This document shows, piece after piece, positions 8,456 through 17,962 of a stretch of DNA of 64,000 nt. The translations under genes were made by a program, and so were the position numbers. Source of the stretch: Clostridium sp. BSD9I1 (GTDB lineage Bacteria > Bacillota > Clostridia > Clostridiales > Clostridiaceae). How positions within the stretch are numbered: the first letter of the stretch is position 1; each line of letters opens with the position of its first letter. The notes beneath the pieces were generated by a model, which saw only the letters and a program-made list of their open reading frames with translations, was not told where the DNA came from and made no database searches. The DNA lies in NCBI RefSeq assembly GCF_900185645.1, contig NZ_FYAM01000006.1, positions 1-64,000 of the forward strand. The letters are read 5' to 3'.

Positions 8456-9187
8456 ATGTACATGATTGAAGCTAAAAATGTAACAAAAAGATTTGGTGAT
8501 TTAACTGTATTTGAAAATTTAAGTGTAAATGTATCAAAAGGAGAAGTGCTTGTTATAATAGGACCTTCAGGTTCAGGGAAAAGTACCTTCTTAAGATGCT
8601 TAAATCACTTGGAAACAATAAATGAAGGTAAAATAATAATTGAAGACGAAGAGCTAAAAGAAAATGATAAGGCTCTTATAAGAAGAATAACTACAAAAAT
8701 GGGAATGGTTTTTCAAAACTTTAATCTTTTCCCACATATGACAGCTATTCAAAATGTAATGGAAGCACCTATTACAGTAAAAAAGGAAGACAAAAAGGTT
8801 ATAGAAGAAAGAGCCAAAAAACTTTTAACAAAGGTTGGGCTTGCAGATAAGATGGATTATTATCCATCAAAATTATCAGGTGGACAAAAGCAAAGGGTTG
8901 CTATAGCAAGAGCACTTGCTATGGAACCAGATATAATGCTATTTGATGAACCTACATCAGCACTTGACCCAGAACTTGTTGGAGAAGTTTTAAATGTTAT
9001 GAAAGAACTTGCGTCAGAAGGTATGACTATGGTAGTTGTAACACATGAAATGGGCTTTGCAAAGGATGTAGCGGATAGAGTAATATTTATGGATGGTGGA
9101 AAAATCGTAGAAGAAGGAACACCAGAAGAAATGTTTACAAATCCGGCAGAAGATAGAACACGTGAATTTTTAAAGAAAGTAATATAA
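8456..9187 (+). CDS. Amino-acid ABC transporter ATP-binding protein (GlnQ/HisP family)
   Basis: 243 residues with all nucleotide-binding motifs: Walker [10 protein letters not shown] (~residues 37-45), Q-loop [11 protein letters not shown], signature [15 protein letters not shown], Walker [13 protein letters not shown] and the switch histidine in VVTHEMGFA. Length and motifs fit polar amino-acid transporters. AGGAGGG is 7 nt upstream of the ATG. It completes the four-gene transporter, with argG starting 85 nt later without a clear terminator between them, so co-transcription with argG is possible. Confidence 0.95.
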   Translation: MYMIEAKNVTKRFGDLTVFENLSVNVSKGEVLVIIGPSGSGKSTFLRCLNHLETINEGKIIIEDEELKENDKALIRRITTKMGMVFQNFNLFPHMTAIQNVMEAPITVKKEDKKVIEERAKKLLTKVGLADKMDYYPSKLSGGQKQRVAIARALAMEPDIMLFDEPTSALDPELVGEVLNVMKELASEGMTMVVVTHEMGFAKDVADRVIFMDGGKIVEEGTPEEMFTNPAEDRTREFLKKVI

Positions 9188-9272
9188 TTGGGGCAAAGTA
9201 ACAATTTTATAGTTATTAATTCTGTTAAGTTTCGAATTTTAAATATTAATAAATAAATCGGGGGGCTTTTAA

Positions 9273-10475
9273 ATGAATAAGGAAAAAGTTGTTTTAGCAT
9301 ATTCAGGAGGATTAGATACTTCAATAATAATTCCATGGCTTCAAGAAAATTATGACTTAGAAGTTATAGCAGTATGTATAAACGTAGGTCAAGATGATAA
9401 TATGGAAGACGTTGAAGCTAAGGCTTTAAGAACAGGAGCAATAAAGGCTTATATTGAAGATGCAAAGGAAGAATTTGTTTCAGACTATGTGTTTAAAGCA
9501 TTAAAAGCAGGGGCTGTATATGAAGATGATTATTTACTTGGAACTTCATTTGCAAGACCTTTAATGGCAAAAAAATTAGTAGAAATTGCTCATAAAGAAG
9601 GTGCTAAATATATATGTCATGGATGTACTGGTAAAGGTAATGACCAGGTTAGATTTGAAGTTGCAATTGCATCCTTCGATCCATCCATAGAAATTATAGC
9701 ACCTTGGAGAATATGGGATATAGCATCTAGAGAAGATGCTATAGATTATGCTACAGCTCATAATGTAGAAGTACCTGTAACTAAGGCAAAAATATATTCT
9801 GTAGATAAAAATATATGGCATACAAGTCATGAAGGTGGAGATTTAGAAGATCCAGCAAATGAACATAAGTCAGAAATGTATGATATGATTACTCCAGCTG
9901 AAAAGGCAAAAGATGAACCTACTTATGTTGAAATATCTTTTGAAAAAGGTATACCTGTGAAAGTAAATGGAGAAACTGTATCTCCTGTAGAAATTGTGAC
10001 TATGTTAAACAAGATTGGTGGAGAAAACGGAGTAGGGGTAGTAGATATTTTAGAAAATAGACTTGTAGGAATGAAATCAAGAGGTATATACGAAACTCCC
10101 GCTGGAACTATACTTTACAAGGCACATAAGGAACTTGAAAGACTTACTTTAGATAAAGAAACATATCACTATAAGCAATTAGTTTCTCAAAAGTATGCAG
10201 AACTTGTTTATAATGGATTATGGTTTACTACATTAAAAGAATCTTTAGATGCTTTTGTAGATACTACTCAGGAACATGTTACAGGAGATGTAAAATTAAA
10301 ACTTTACAAGGGTAATGTAACAAATGCTGGAGTAACTTCTCCTTATGCATTATATGATATGAATATATCTTCCTTTGGGGCTAGCGATTTATACAGCCAC
10401 AAAGATGCAGGTGGATTTATAAGATTATTTGGATTACCATATAGAATAAAAGCACTTAAGAACAGTAACAAGTAA
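9273..10475 (+). CDS. argG: Argininosuccinate synthase
   Basis: 400 residues, normal length. The ATP-binding P-loop of the N-type pyrophosphatase family is at the start ([15 protein letters not shown], residues 9-23), followed by the typical [13 protein letters not shown] and SREDAIDYA segments. It joins citrulline and aspartate using ATP to give argininosuccinate. It is followed by argH after 164 nt. GGGGGG lies 8 nt before the ATG. Its position after an amino-acid transporter suggests the pair may use imported citrulline or serve final arginine synthesis; no other arg gene is in the window. Confidence 0.97.
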   Translation: MNKEKVVLAYSGGLDTSIIIPWLQENYDLEVIAVCINVGQDDNMEDVEAKALRTGAIKAYIEDAKEEFVSDYVFKALKAGAVYEDDYLLGTSFARPLMAKKLVEIAHKEGAKYICHGCTGKGNDQVRFEVAIASFDPSIEIIAPWRIWDIASREDAIDYATAHNVEVPVTKAKIYSVDKNIWHTSHEGGDLEDPANEHKSEMYDMITPAEKAKDEPTYVEISFEKGIPVKVNGETVSPVEIVTMLNKIGGENGVGVVDILENRLVGMKSRGIYETPAGTILYKAHKELERLTLDKETYHYKQLVSQKYAELVYNGLWFTTLKESLDAFVDTTQEHVTGDVKLKLYKGNVTNAGVTSPYALYDMNISSFGASDLYSHKDAGGFIRLFGLPYRIKALKNSNK

Positions 10476-10572
10476 TAAGCGTTGATAATAGTCATTAGTC
10501 ACTAATTGCTAGGGAATGGTAAAAATGCTTTTAGCCACTATAGACTGAAATGTATTAGTATGTATAAAATTA

Positions 10573-10601
10573 GGAAGTTTGCATTGCAAGCTTCCTTTAT
10601 T
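10573..10601 (+). terminator. Hairpin between argG and argH, possible partial terminator
   Basis: GGAAGTTTGC/GCAAGCTTCC forms a 10-bp stem (one G-U) with loop ATT, followed by TTTATTCT. The T-run is weak, so it may end only part of transcription before argH. Confidence 0.55.
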
Positions 10602-10639
10602 CTATAAAAATTACTGTAAAAGATGAAGGGAGTAAAAAT

Positions 10640-11959
10640 ATGAAGCTTTGGGGCGGAAGATTTGAAACGGAAGAAAGTAAACTTATGGAGGACTTTAATA
10701 GCTCACTAAGTTTTGATAAAAGATTATATAAAGAGGATATAACAGGAAGTATAGCACATGTAAAAATGCTTGCTAAGTGTGATATATTGACGGAAGAAGA
10801 AAGAGATAAAATTATAGAGGGGCTTTCTTCAATACTTGCAGATATTGAAGAAGGTAAGCTTATAATAGAAGGCGACTATGAAGATATACATAGCTTTGTA
10901 GAAATGAATTTAACAAAGCGCATAGGAGAATTTGGGAAAAAGCTTCATACAGCAAGAAGTAGAAATGACCAGGTAGCGGTAGATTTAAGACTTTATAGCA
11001 TAAAAAAGAGTAAGGAAGTAATAAAGTATATAGAATCTCTTCAACAAACTATTTTAAGAGTGGGTCAGGAAAATGAAGTTATAATGCCTGGATATACTCA
11101 TCTTCAAAGAGCCCAAGTAGTAACATTTAAATATCACATAATGACATATTACCAAATGCTTTCAAGGGATAAGAAAAGAATAGAAAATGCAATAGAAATA
11201 ATGAACGAAAGCCCACTTGGATGCTGTGCATTAGCAGGAACAACCTATAGCACAGATAGAGAATTTACTGCAAAGGAATTAGGATTTAGTAAACCAGTTG
11301 ATAACTTTATGGATGGAGTAAGTGACAGGGATTTTGTAGTAGAACTTACCGGTGCTTTTTCTATAATAATGATGCATTTAAGTAGATTAAGTGAAGAACT
11401 TATACTTTGGAGCAGTAAAGAATTTAACTTTATACAAATTAGTGATGAATTTTCCACAGGAAGTTCTATCATGCCTCAAAAGAAAAATCCTGATGCAGCA
11501 GAACTTATAAGAGGTAAAACTGGAAGAGTATACGGAAGCTTAGTTAGAATTTTAACTACAATGAAAGGAATTCCTCTTGCTTATAATAAAGATATGCAAG
11601 AAGATAAAGAAGGATTTTTTGATGCATTAGATACTGTACTTGCGTGCGTAAAAGTAATGGATGGAATGCTTGGAAGTTTAAAAGTTAAGAAAGAAAATAC
11701 CATAAAGGCTGTTAAAGCTGGGTTCTTAAATGCTACAGAAGCAGCAGATTACTTAGTAGGTAAGGGAATGGCATTTAGAGATGCTCATAAAGTAATAGGT
11801 GAAATAGTTCTTTACTGTGAAAAAGAAAATAGGGCTATAGAAGAGCTAACTCTTGATCAACTTAAAGGATTTAGCGAACTCTTTATAGAAGATGTTTATG
11901 ATTTCATAGATTATGAAAATACATTAAAAAGAGGAACTAAAATGGAAATAATAAAATAG
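10640..11959 (+). CDS. argH: Argininosuccinate lyase
   Basis: 439 residues of the fumarase/aspartase superfamily. Key motifs are HTARSRNDQV (residues 103-112), the catalytic-base loop THLQ (H154) and the signature GSSIMPQKKNP (274-284) that carries the catalytic serine. It splits argininosuccinate into arginine and fumarate, the step after ArgG. It is slightly shorter at the C-terminus than many homologues but complete. GAAGGGAG precedes the ATG. A strong terminator follows. Confidence 0.97.
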   Translation: MKLWGGRFETEESKLMEDFNSSLSFDKRLYKEDITGSIAHVKMLAKCDILTEEERDKIIEGLSSILADIEEGKLIIEGDYEDIHSFVEMNLTKRIGEFGKKLHTARSRNDQVAVDLRLYSIKKSKEVIKYIESLQQTILRVGQENEVIMPGYTHLQRAQVVTFKYHIMTYYQMLSRDKKRIENAIEIMNESPLGCCALAGTTYSTDREFTAKELGFSKPVDNFMDGVSDRDFVVELTGAFSIIMMHLSRLSEELILWSSKEFNFIQISDEFSTGSSIMPQKKNPDAAELIRGKTGRVYGSLVRILTTMKGIPLAYNKDMQEDKEGFFDALDTVLACVKVMDGMLGSLKVKKENTIKAVKAGFLNATEAADYLVGKGMAFRDAHKVIGEIVLYCEKENRAIEELTLDQLKGFSELFIEDVYDFIDYENTLKRGTKMEIIK

Positions 11960-12014
11960 CTGTAATAATGTCGTTAAATAAACTTTCATGTATGATAATA
12001 TTGAGAAGTTAATT

Positions 12015-12086
12015 AATCGCTAATCCCGGATTGCTATTGTTAAACTATTAAAGTTAATTAGTAATCGGGATTAGCGATTCTTTTTA
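12015..12086 (+). terminator. Terminator after argH
   Basis: AATCGCTAATCCCG (12015-12028) pairs perfectly with CGGGATTAGCGATT (12066-12079), followed by CTTTTTAAA. The 37-nt internal region can form extra pairs. It also separates argH from the convergent ferritin-like gene. Confidence 0.85.
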
Positions 12087-12090
12087 AATT

Positions 12091-12780
12091 CTACCCTTTT
12101 GCACCTTTTAAATCTACAGGCTGAACTTCTGTAGTTTCAGGTGATACTCCCATATCTATAGGAGTAATAATCTTTCCGGCCTTACCCATGGTGTCATTTT
12201 GAGCTTCCTGCGTAGGAGCTTCGGCGACAGGGGCAGTTTCTGCAGGTTTAGTTTTAGTTTGAGTCTTTGTTTGTGGTGCAGGTTGTGTTTCAACAGCAGG
12301 AGACACAGATGTAGGCTCGCAAACACATTCTTTATTTAACGTAAAAATATAATTATATTTTATGGCATGTTTTATTTCATCAGTAATTATTTCAAATAGC
12401 ATATCTCTAAAGGTTCCAAGTGGAAGACATTTTTTAATATCTCTATATCTTTCTACGGCACTTAATTCTCCAAATAAAGCAACTCTAATACCATCTATAT
12501 AGGATGCAGGTCTTTGAAAGGTTTCATCTTCAGAAGCTGTTATATCCTTATTAGTAAAGTATTTATAAATTGCCCTAAACATTTTATTATGTTTAATTTC
12601 ATCATTTCGTATACTTGTAATTATCATCTTTTCCTCATCTGTGGGAGCTGTACTTATAAGATAATTGTAAAATAACTCATCATTTTTCTCTCCTTGTACA
12701 GATTCCTTTATAATTTCTAAACATCTTTGAAGTGCAGGATTATCTAATGCAGGTTTTTTCTTAGAATCCATATCGTACAA
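12091..12780 (-). CDS. Ferritin-like (rubrerythrin-type) diiron protein with Pro/Thr-rich tail
   Basis: 229 residues. The N-terminal ~150 residues form a four-helix bundle with repeated metal-ligand motifs: GEKNDELFYNYL, NDEIKHNKMF, GELSAVERYRD and TDEIKHAIKYNY, i.e. the E...ExxH...E...ExxH pattern of ferritin-like proteins. The last ~65 residues are a low-complexity Thr/Pro/Gln/Lys tail, unusual for the family. The start is TTG 12780 with AGGAGG 8 nt upstream; the ATG three codons later would be 17 nt away. A role in oxygen or iron handling is inferred from the fold. No rubredoxin domain is present. Confidence 0.8.
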   Translation of the reverse strand: MYDMDSKKKPALDNPALQRCLEIIKESVQGEKNDELFYNYLISTAPTDEEKMIITSIRNDEIKHNKMFRAIYKYFTNKDITASEDETFQRPASYIDGIRVALFGELSAVERYRDIKKCLPLGTFRDMLFEIITDEIKHAIKYNYIFTLNKECVCEPTSVSPAVETQPAPQTKTQTKTKPAETAPVAEAPTQEAQNDTMGKAGKIITPIDMGVSPETTEVQPVDLKGAKG

Positions 12781-12909
12781 AATGGTTTCCTCCTAAATAA
12801 ATTAACTACAATATTATTTTATGCATTAGTCAAAAAACTGTACCAACCTATGGAAATAAGGAGGAAAATTTTAAGAGGTTATAAATAGATCACAAGCACT
12901 CAAAAGTAA

Positions 12910-14133
12910 TTATATTATTTTTATTTTCAAAGATAAGAATAAATTAATAAGTGAAATAAAAGCTGCAACGATGAAAACATATTTATAGCCCATAGTTGTC
13001 CACAACAATCCTCCTAGAAAGGGGATGGTCATAGCTATAACGTGATCAAAACTTGTGCCGGCAGATAAAGTAGGGGTTACATCATCGGGATCAACAGCTA
13101 TCTTCTTTATATAAGTGGATCTGGCCATTTCTACAACACTTAGAGAGTTATCAATTACATAGCAGGCTGCAATAACAACAACAGCAATTCCTGTTGGAGC
13201 TACATCGGCAGCAAAGGAATAGCCAAGGCATATTACTATAAGAACTACTGCCTCTAAAGAGAGAACAAAGCGTTCACCTTTTATATCAATTGCATTTCCC
13301 ACAATTGTTCTAGTAAGAATACTAACCATTGAAATTATTAATCCAAGTATTGCGAAAGTGGGTGGATCAAGGTGATATACCTGAATAAGCACCCAAGGAG
13401 CAAAGGTCAAAAAGATCTGTTTTCTTGCCCCATTCACAAAGCTAAGAATATAGTATAAAGTATATTTTCTTCTAAATACAAATTTCACCTTTTTAACTGC
13501 AGGCTTTTTAGAAGTCATAAGTCCTAAAAATATAGCTGCAAAAATATAAAAAAAAGCGGCAATTATAAATGCAATTTTATAAGTAAGGCCAAGATATTTA
13601 AAGCCAAACCATACTATTGCATATCCTATAATTGTAGCAAATAAATTATAGGCACTATATCTGCCAAGTCTAGTACCATAGCTTTCTTTTTCAGAAAGAT
13701 TCATTCCAATACCTGCAGATAAAGGTAGAAAAATATGAGTTCCTAAACTTAATATCATCATCCATATAAGCATTGTTCCAAAAGTAGGAGAAAATATACC
13801 TAAGCCTACCATTCCTAATGATGCAAAGACCATGCCTACTATGGACATCCTTACGTCTCCAAGAAAGGATAGTACTCCTAAAACTACTACAATGAGTGCT
13901 CCAGGAAGTTCTCGTGGGAATTCTACTATACCTCTAGCTGAAGCTGATAAATTATATGAATCGCTTAAAAAGTTATTAAATACTGTAGAATTTATGCCAC
14001 TAGCAATTCCAGTCAATATACCAACAATAAGAAATAATGAAAAATCCCTATCAGTTTTAAAGTTTATAAATATGTTATTAAGTCTATATTGGAGTTTTTT
14101 GTTATAGCTTTTAATTTCAACTTTGGAATCCAT
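12910..14133 (-). CDS. Major facilitator superfamily transporter
   Basis: 407 residues with about 12 hydrophobic segments in two halves and a cytoplasmic loop near residues 205-220 (TSKKPAVKKVKFVFRRK). A conserved acidic/basic pair lies in the loop after the second helix (GDVRMS). AGGAGG precedes the ATG. It is transcribed away from the lysine-riboswitch gene. The substrate cannot be read from the sequence; drug-efflux-like and sugar-phosphate-like families are both possible. Confidence 0.8.
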   Translation of the reverse strand: MDSKVEIKSYNKKLQYRLNNIFINFKTDRDFSLFLIVGILTGIASGINSTVFNNFLSDSYNLSASARGIVEFPRELPGALIVVVLGVLSFLGDVRMSIVGMVFASLGMVGLGIFSPTFGTMLIWMMILSLGTHIFLPLSAGIGMNLSEKESYGTRLGRYSAYNLFATIIGYAIVWFGFKYLGLTYKIAFIIAAFFYIFAAIFLGLMTSKKPAVKKVKFVFRRKYTLYYILSFVNGARKQIFLTFAPWVLIQVYHLDPPTFAILGLIISMVSILTRTIVGNAIDIKGERFVLSLEAVVLIVICLGYSFAADVAPTGIAVVVIAACYVIDNSLSVVEMARSTYIKKIAVDPDDVTPTLSAGTSFDHVIAMTIPFLGGLLWTTMGYKYVFIVAAFISLINLFLSLKIKII

Positions 14134-14256
14134 AAAATAATTCCTCCTCTATTTTTTGGGCATATTATTAAGTATATAATATGTGGAAATACAAATCAAT
14201 TTCTAAAGGAGTAGTATATAAGGATATATTTACTAAGCTGAAGTACTCAATTAGTA

Positions 14257-14285
14257 TTGCATTATAATAAGGTGAATGCTATAAT
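14257..14285 (+). promoter_or_regulatory. Sigma-A promoter of the lysine-riboswitch transcript
   Basis: TTGCAT and TATAAT are separated by 17 nt and end ~20 nt before the riboswitch aptamer. Confidence 0.75.
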
Positions 14286-14304
14286 TTAATAAAAGTGAAT
14301 ATAT

Positions 14305-14480
14305 GACGGACGATAGAGGTGCGATATTTAAGAGTATCTGTGTGGATATAAGCAATGGGAAACATAGTGAAAGGAAATATTGCCGAAGCGTATAGCTAAA
14401 GCTTTAAGGCTATATAGCTGGTTTTATTCATAATATGAGTAAAACTGTCACAAAGTAATTTGTGGAGAGCTATCATTCAA
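14305..14480 (+). promoter_or_regulatory. Lysine riboswitch (L box) aptamer
   Basis: The conserved L-box landmarks appear in order: GATAGAGGTGCGA at the 5' strand of P1, GAAAGG and TGCCGAAGCG in the core, ACTGTCAC, and TGGAGAGCTATC at the 3' strand. GATAG (14312-14316) pairs with CTATC (14470-14474) to close P1. A terminator follows at 14515. High lysine is expected to stop transcription of the downstream NhaC-family gene. Confidence 0.93.
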
Positions 14481-14514
14481 AGAGCATGCACTTTTAGTAT
14501 TTAAGTGTATCGAT

Positions 14515-14547
14515 GTCCTTGAGTGAAAAGTTTCAAGGGCTTTTTTG
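14515..14547 (+). terminator. Riboswitch-controlled terminator
   Basis: GTCCTTGA/TCAAGGGC stem followed by TTTTTTG, 35 nt after the L-box P1 helix. It is the expression platform for the lysine riboswitch; alternative pairing with the P1 region is expected but not worked out in detail. Confidence 0.85.
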
Positions 14548-14631
14548 TTATGATGGACTCTCCTCCCAGAGTATTCACCTATTAATTAAATCTAAGGTTT
14601 AATTAATAAAAAAATGAGGAGGAGAAAGATT

Positions 14632-16380
14632 ATGAAAAAGAAAACTTTAATTTCAACACTTACCCTTTTATTTCTATTCGTATTGACTACTACAGTATTT
14701 GCAGCTGAACCAGATCCAGCACAAATGAATGCGGATAAATTTGGAATACTTACAATATTACCACCGCTAGTTGCAATTATACTTGCCTTTGTTACTAAAA
14801 ACGTAGTACTTTCCTTAACACTTGGAGTTCTTTCGGGAACATTCTTAATAAAGCTTTCAGGACATAGTATAGGATATGCAATATTTTATGGATTTTTAGA
14901 TCTTATAAACAAAGTTAGGGATTCCTTAGCAGATCCGTGGAATGCAGGAATAATTTTACAATGTATGTCTATAGGTGGACTTATAGCAATAGTTTCGAAA
15001 ATGGGTGGAGCAAAAGCAGTAGCAGAATCTCTTGCAAAAAAAGCGAAGACTCCAGTAAGTGCGCAAATTATAACTTGGCTTTTAGGTATATTTGTATTTT
15101 TTGATGACTATGCAAATTCACTTATAGTTGGACCTATAATGAGACCAGTTACAGATAAAATGAAAATTTCAAGAGAGAAGCTTTCCTTTGTAGTAGATGC
15201 TACTGCAGCACCAATTGCAGGTATTGCTTTAATATCCACATGGATAGGATATGAAGTAAGTTTAATAAAGGATGGATATTCTCAAATAGGACAAAGTGTA
15301 AATGCCTATGGAGTATTTTTAGAAACAATTCCATACAGATTTTATAATATACTAATATTAGTATTTATAGTAGTAACAGCAGTTACTTTAAGAGAATTTG
15401 GACCAATGCTTAAAGCAGAAAGAAGAGCAAGATATGAAGGCAAATTATTATCAGATACAGCAAAACCTATGGTATCTTCAGAAGCTACAGGACTTGAGCC
15501 AAGAGAAGGAATCAAATTAAGTATTTGGAATGCCATAATTCCTATAGGTGTACTTTTAATAGGAGCCTTTGGAGGATTTTACTTAGATGGATACAATTCA
15601 ATAATGGGTGGAGAAGATGAGGCTGTAAAAGCTATAGTAGCTTCAGCACCATCATCTTTTGCAGCTATAAGAGAGACATTTAGTGCATCTGATGCCAGCA
15701 TTGTTTTATTCCAAGCAGGATTGCTTGCAAGTATTGTTGCTATGGCGATAGGTATATCAAAGAAGATATTTACATTAGGCGAAGCTATTGATACGTGGGT
15801 AGAAGGAATGAAATCATTAGTTATAACAGGGGTAATACTTCTACTTGCATGGTCTTTAAGTGGAGTTATAAAAGAACTTGGAACAGCTAAATTCTTAGTT
15901 GCTATATTATCGGACACATTACCAAAGTTCTTACTTCCAACTATAATATTTATAATGGGAGCTATAATATCTTTTGCAACTGGAACTTCTTATGGAACCA
16001 TGGGAATACTTATGCCACTTACAATACCATTAGCAAATGGTATTGCACCAGGGGATGCTCAATATATCATATTAAGTACTAGTGCGGTTTTAACAGGAGC
16101 TATATTTGGAGATCATTGTTCACCAATATCTGATACAACAATATTATCTTCTATGGGTTCAGCTTGTGATCATCTTGATCATGTTAGAACACAAATGTGG
16201 TATTCTTTATCAGTTGGGGTAATAACAATACTATTTGGATATATTCCAGCGGGATTTGGACTTCCAATAATTATAGTCCTTCCATTAGGTTTAGTAGCAA
16301 CTATACTTACGGTTTATATACTTGGAAAGCCGATTGAAAATAAAGAAGTAGAAGAAGCATTCAATAAAAGAGCAGTATAA
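14632..16380 (+). CDS. lysW: NhaC-family transporter, predicted lysine transporter (LysW type)
   Basis: About 582 residues with an N-terminal hydrophobic, signal-like segment (TLTLLFLFVLTTTVFAAEP) and roughly 12 further membrane helices. NhaC-type segments are visible, for example FVFFDDYANSLIVGPIMRP, ATAAPIAGIALISTWIGYE and GDHCSPISDTTILSS. Start ATG 14632 has AGGAGGAG 8 nt upstream; an earlier in-frame ATG at 14614 lies before the RBS. NhaC relatives are usually called Na+/H+ antiporters, but L-box-controlled members in Firmicutes have been predicted to import lysine, and this gene has an L box directly upstream. Lysine uptake is therefore the best inference. Confidence 0.85.
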   Translation: MKKKTLISTLTLLFLFVLTTTVFAAEPDPAQMNADKFGILTILPPLVAIILAFVTKNVVLSLTLGVLSGTFLIKLSGHSIGYAIFYGFLDLINKVRDSLADPWNAGIILQCMSIGGLIAIVSKMGGAKAVAESLAKKAKTPVSAQIITWLLGIFVFFDDYANSLIVGPIMRPVTDKMKISREKLSFVVDATAAPIAGIALISTWIGYEVSLIKDGYSQIGQSVNAYGVFLETIPYRFYNILILVFIVVTAVTLREFGPMLKAERRARYEGKLLSDTAKPMVSSEATGLEPREGIKLSIWNAIIPIGVLLIGAFGGFYLDGYNSIMGGEDEAVKAIVASAPSSFAAIRETFSASDASIVLFQAGLLASIVAMAIGISKKIFTLGEAIDTWVEGMKSLVITGVILLLAWSLSGVIKELGTAKFLVAILSDTLPKFLLPTIIFIMGAIISFATGTSYGTMGILMPLTIPLANGIAPGDAQYIILSTSAVLTGAIFGDHCSPISDTTILSSMGSACDHLDHVRTQMWYSLSVGVITILFGYIPAGFGLPIIIVLPLGLVATILTVYILGKPIENKEVEEAFNKRAV

Positions 16381-16396
16381 GAAATGTAATAAATTT

Positions 16397-16432
16397 AAAA
16401 GTGCATTTTCAAAATTTGAAAATGCACTTTTG
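16397..16432. terminator. Bidirectional terminator
   Basis: AAAAGTGCATTTTCAAA/TTTGAAAATGCACTTTT is a perfect 17-bp inverted repeat lying between two convergent genes, so it can serve both strands. Confidence 0.85.
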
Positions 16433-16434
16433 CT

Positions 16435-16641
16435 TTATCTAGGTTCTCTTTCATTATTTCTTCCAAAGAAAGATATTGCATATAATCCTGCTATGCCAAC
16501 AAGAGAGTAAATTACTCTACTGAATGTGGTCATACTCCCGAATAATGCTGAAACCAGATTAAAGTCAAAGAAACCTATTAATCCCCAATTTATAGCTCCT
16601 ATTACTACTAATATAAGTGCAATAACATCTAATCCCCTCAT
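16435..16641 (-). CDS. DUF378 small membrane protein (YuzA-like)
   Basis: 68 residues with two hydrophobic helices. The conserved INWGLIGFF and SRVIYSLVGIAGLY segments define DUF378. The RBS AGGAGAT precedes the ATG. Function of the family is unknown. Confidence 0.85.
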   Translation of the reverse strand: MRGLDVIALILVVIGAINWGLIGFFDFNLVSALFGSMTTFSRVIYSLVGIAGLYAISFFGRNNEREPR

Positions 16642-16846
16642 AATTACATCTCCTTTATAAGTAATTTTATTACATCTATATCTTTTCCAAATTCACTAAC
16701 TTTATACTAAAGATTTTACTATTAATATTTAAAGCATAGCAGCATATAGTTAAGTATAATAACTTTTTAAAATTATTGTTGATATATTTAAAAAAATATA
16801 CAATAATATATATAATAGCTGATTTAATATGAGAGGGGGTCGTCAG

Positions 16847-17197
16847 ATGTCAGGTAATTTAGGATATATATTAAGACTTGTGCTTTTTTCCTTTGTAGTG
16901 ATTGTAATATATAATGTTTTAAAAATTTATGTGCTACAAAAATTTAAACCAAATAAATGGTTAATATTTGGCTTAGCCATAGCATCGTTAACAGGTCCAT
17001 CTATCATAAGACCTGGTTTCAATACTACTATATGGGGATTAATTCCTTCAGGTATATTTGTAATATTATTTTTATGGTTTTTTGATTTATTTAATGAAGA
17101 AAGATATACAAGTAAAGGTCAAAAAAATAATATAAAGATAAAGCCTAAAGCAAAACCTAATAGAATAAAAGATAAGGAAAATAAAGATAACAAGTAG
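16847..17197 (+). CDS. Small hypothetical membrane protein with lysine-rich tail
   Basis: 116 residues from ATG 16847, chosen because GAGGGGGT lies 6 nt upstream; the ATG at 16829 precedes that site. It has about three hydrophobic segments (ILRLVLFSFVVIVIYNVLK, WLIFGLAIASL, IPSGIFVILFLWFF). The strongly basic C-terminus is rich in Lys and Asn, probably cytoplasmic. A terminator follows at once. I do not recognise a family. Confidence 0.6.
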   Translation: MSGNLGYILRLVLFSFVVIVIYNVLKIYVLQKFKPNKWLIFGLAIASLTGPSIIRPGFNTTIWGLIPSGIFVILFLWFFDLFNEERYTSKGQKNNIKIKPKAKPNRIKDKENKDNK

Positions 17198-17199
17198 GT

Positions 17200-17247
17200 A
17201 AAAATAGAGAAAAATGCAGTAAGTGGCATTCTTTCTCTATTTTTTAT
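17200..17247 (+). terminator. Intrinsic terminator
   Basis: AATAGAGAAAAATGC pairs with GCATTCTTTCTCTATT (one bulge), followed by TTTTTATT, directly after the small membrane protein. Confidence 0.8.
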
Positions 17248-17273
17248 TGATAGATAGTTAACTTTTATAGTTA

Positions 17274-17543
17274 CTAATTTTGAAAATGTCTTGGATTTAT
17301 AGATACAATTTCAATTGAGTTCATAAGTTCTTTTATTACATCAGTAGTAAATTGAGTTCTCAAATCATTTACCTTTGCATATACCAATCCTGTTTCAGTA
17401 GCTACATATAAAGGCTTTAAGTTATTTAAGGCTATAGCCTTTATATCCTCAACGCATCGTGGACATGTACATATATCAGAATACTTGTCAAGAACATGAG
17501 GCAACAATTCATCAACTACAATTTCTATATAATTTTTAAGCAT
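17274..17543 (-). CDS. ComFB family protein
   Basis: 89 residues from ATG 17543, where a G-rich site (GGGGGGG) lies 8 nt upstream; the longer frame to 17603 lacks one. The sequence has the ComFB pattern: NYIEIVVDELLPHVL, then CTCPRCVEDIKAIALNNLKP with a CxxC, then YVATETG. Family members include the late competence protein ComFB. Recent work on other bacteria links ComFB-like proteins to c-di-nucleotide binding, but that is not shown here. Confidence 0.85.
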   Translation of the reverse strand: MLKNYIEIVVDELLPHVLDKYSDICTCPRCVEDIKAIALNNLKPLYVATETGLVYAKVNDLRTQFTTDVIKELMNSIEIVSINPRHFQN

Positions 17544-17962
17544 AATTAAATCCCCCCCTTTAATATGCTTACATCGTATTATTTCATTATTAATAATATT
17601 CATAAGTGATTTTTATAAGTACTAAGAGATGATTTATTTATAAATAAGCCTTACTATAGCCCGAAATATAAGTACCCAAGGTAAATTTATTTTTGATATT
17701 TCTCGTTGCATATTTAGGATGCCATCTATTTCAGTTCACTTAAAACCTCCAACATTATTGAGATTAATAATATTATAAATGATAAACAGGTAATTATCTA
17801 CGAATAATTTGTAAGAGTATAAAAATTGATAGTTTGAAAGAAGGATTTAGAAGAGACACATAGAATATTATTTAAGTAGCGGGAAAAATCAGAATATATA
17901 AACTTTTGTCCGTTTAACCAAGGGATTTAGCATATATATTGTTTATTAAGGGAGGAATAAAA
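17544..17962. other. 419-bp intergenic region before threonine synthase
   Basis: A/T-rich, with no gene I can support. A short minus-strand frame (17645-17740) could be a decayed coding remnant but lacks a usable start. I see no T-box or known riboswitch pattern. The thrC promoter is presumably in the last 100 bases, but no clean -35/-10 pair was found. Confidence 0.4.

Noticed and set aside
9188-9272. A second ARG box before argG
   Set aside because: The stretch TCGAATTTTAAATATTAA has only partial likeness to the palindrome and too many mismatches to support.
17645-17740. Possible short minus-strand coding remnant upstream of thrC
   Set aside because: No usable start codon near the GGAGGT site, an in-frame stop follows it, and no family was recognised; kept only as intergenic.
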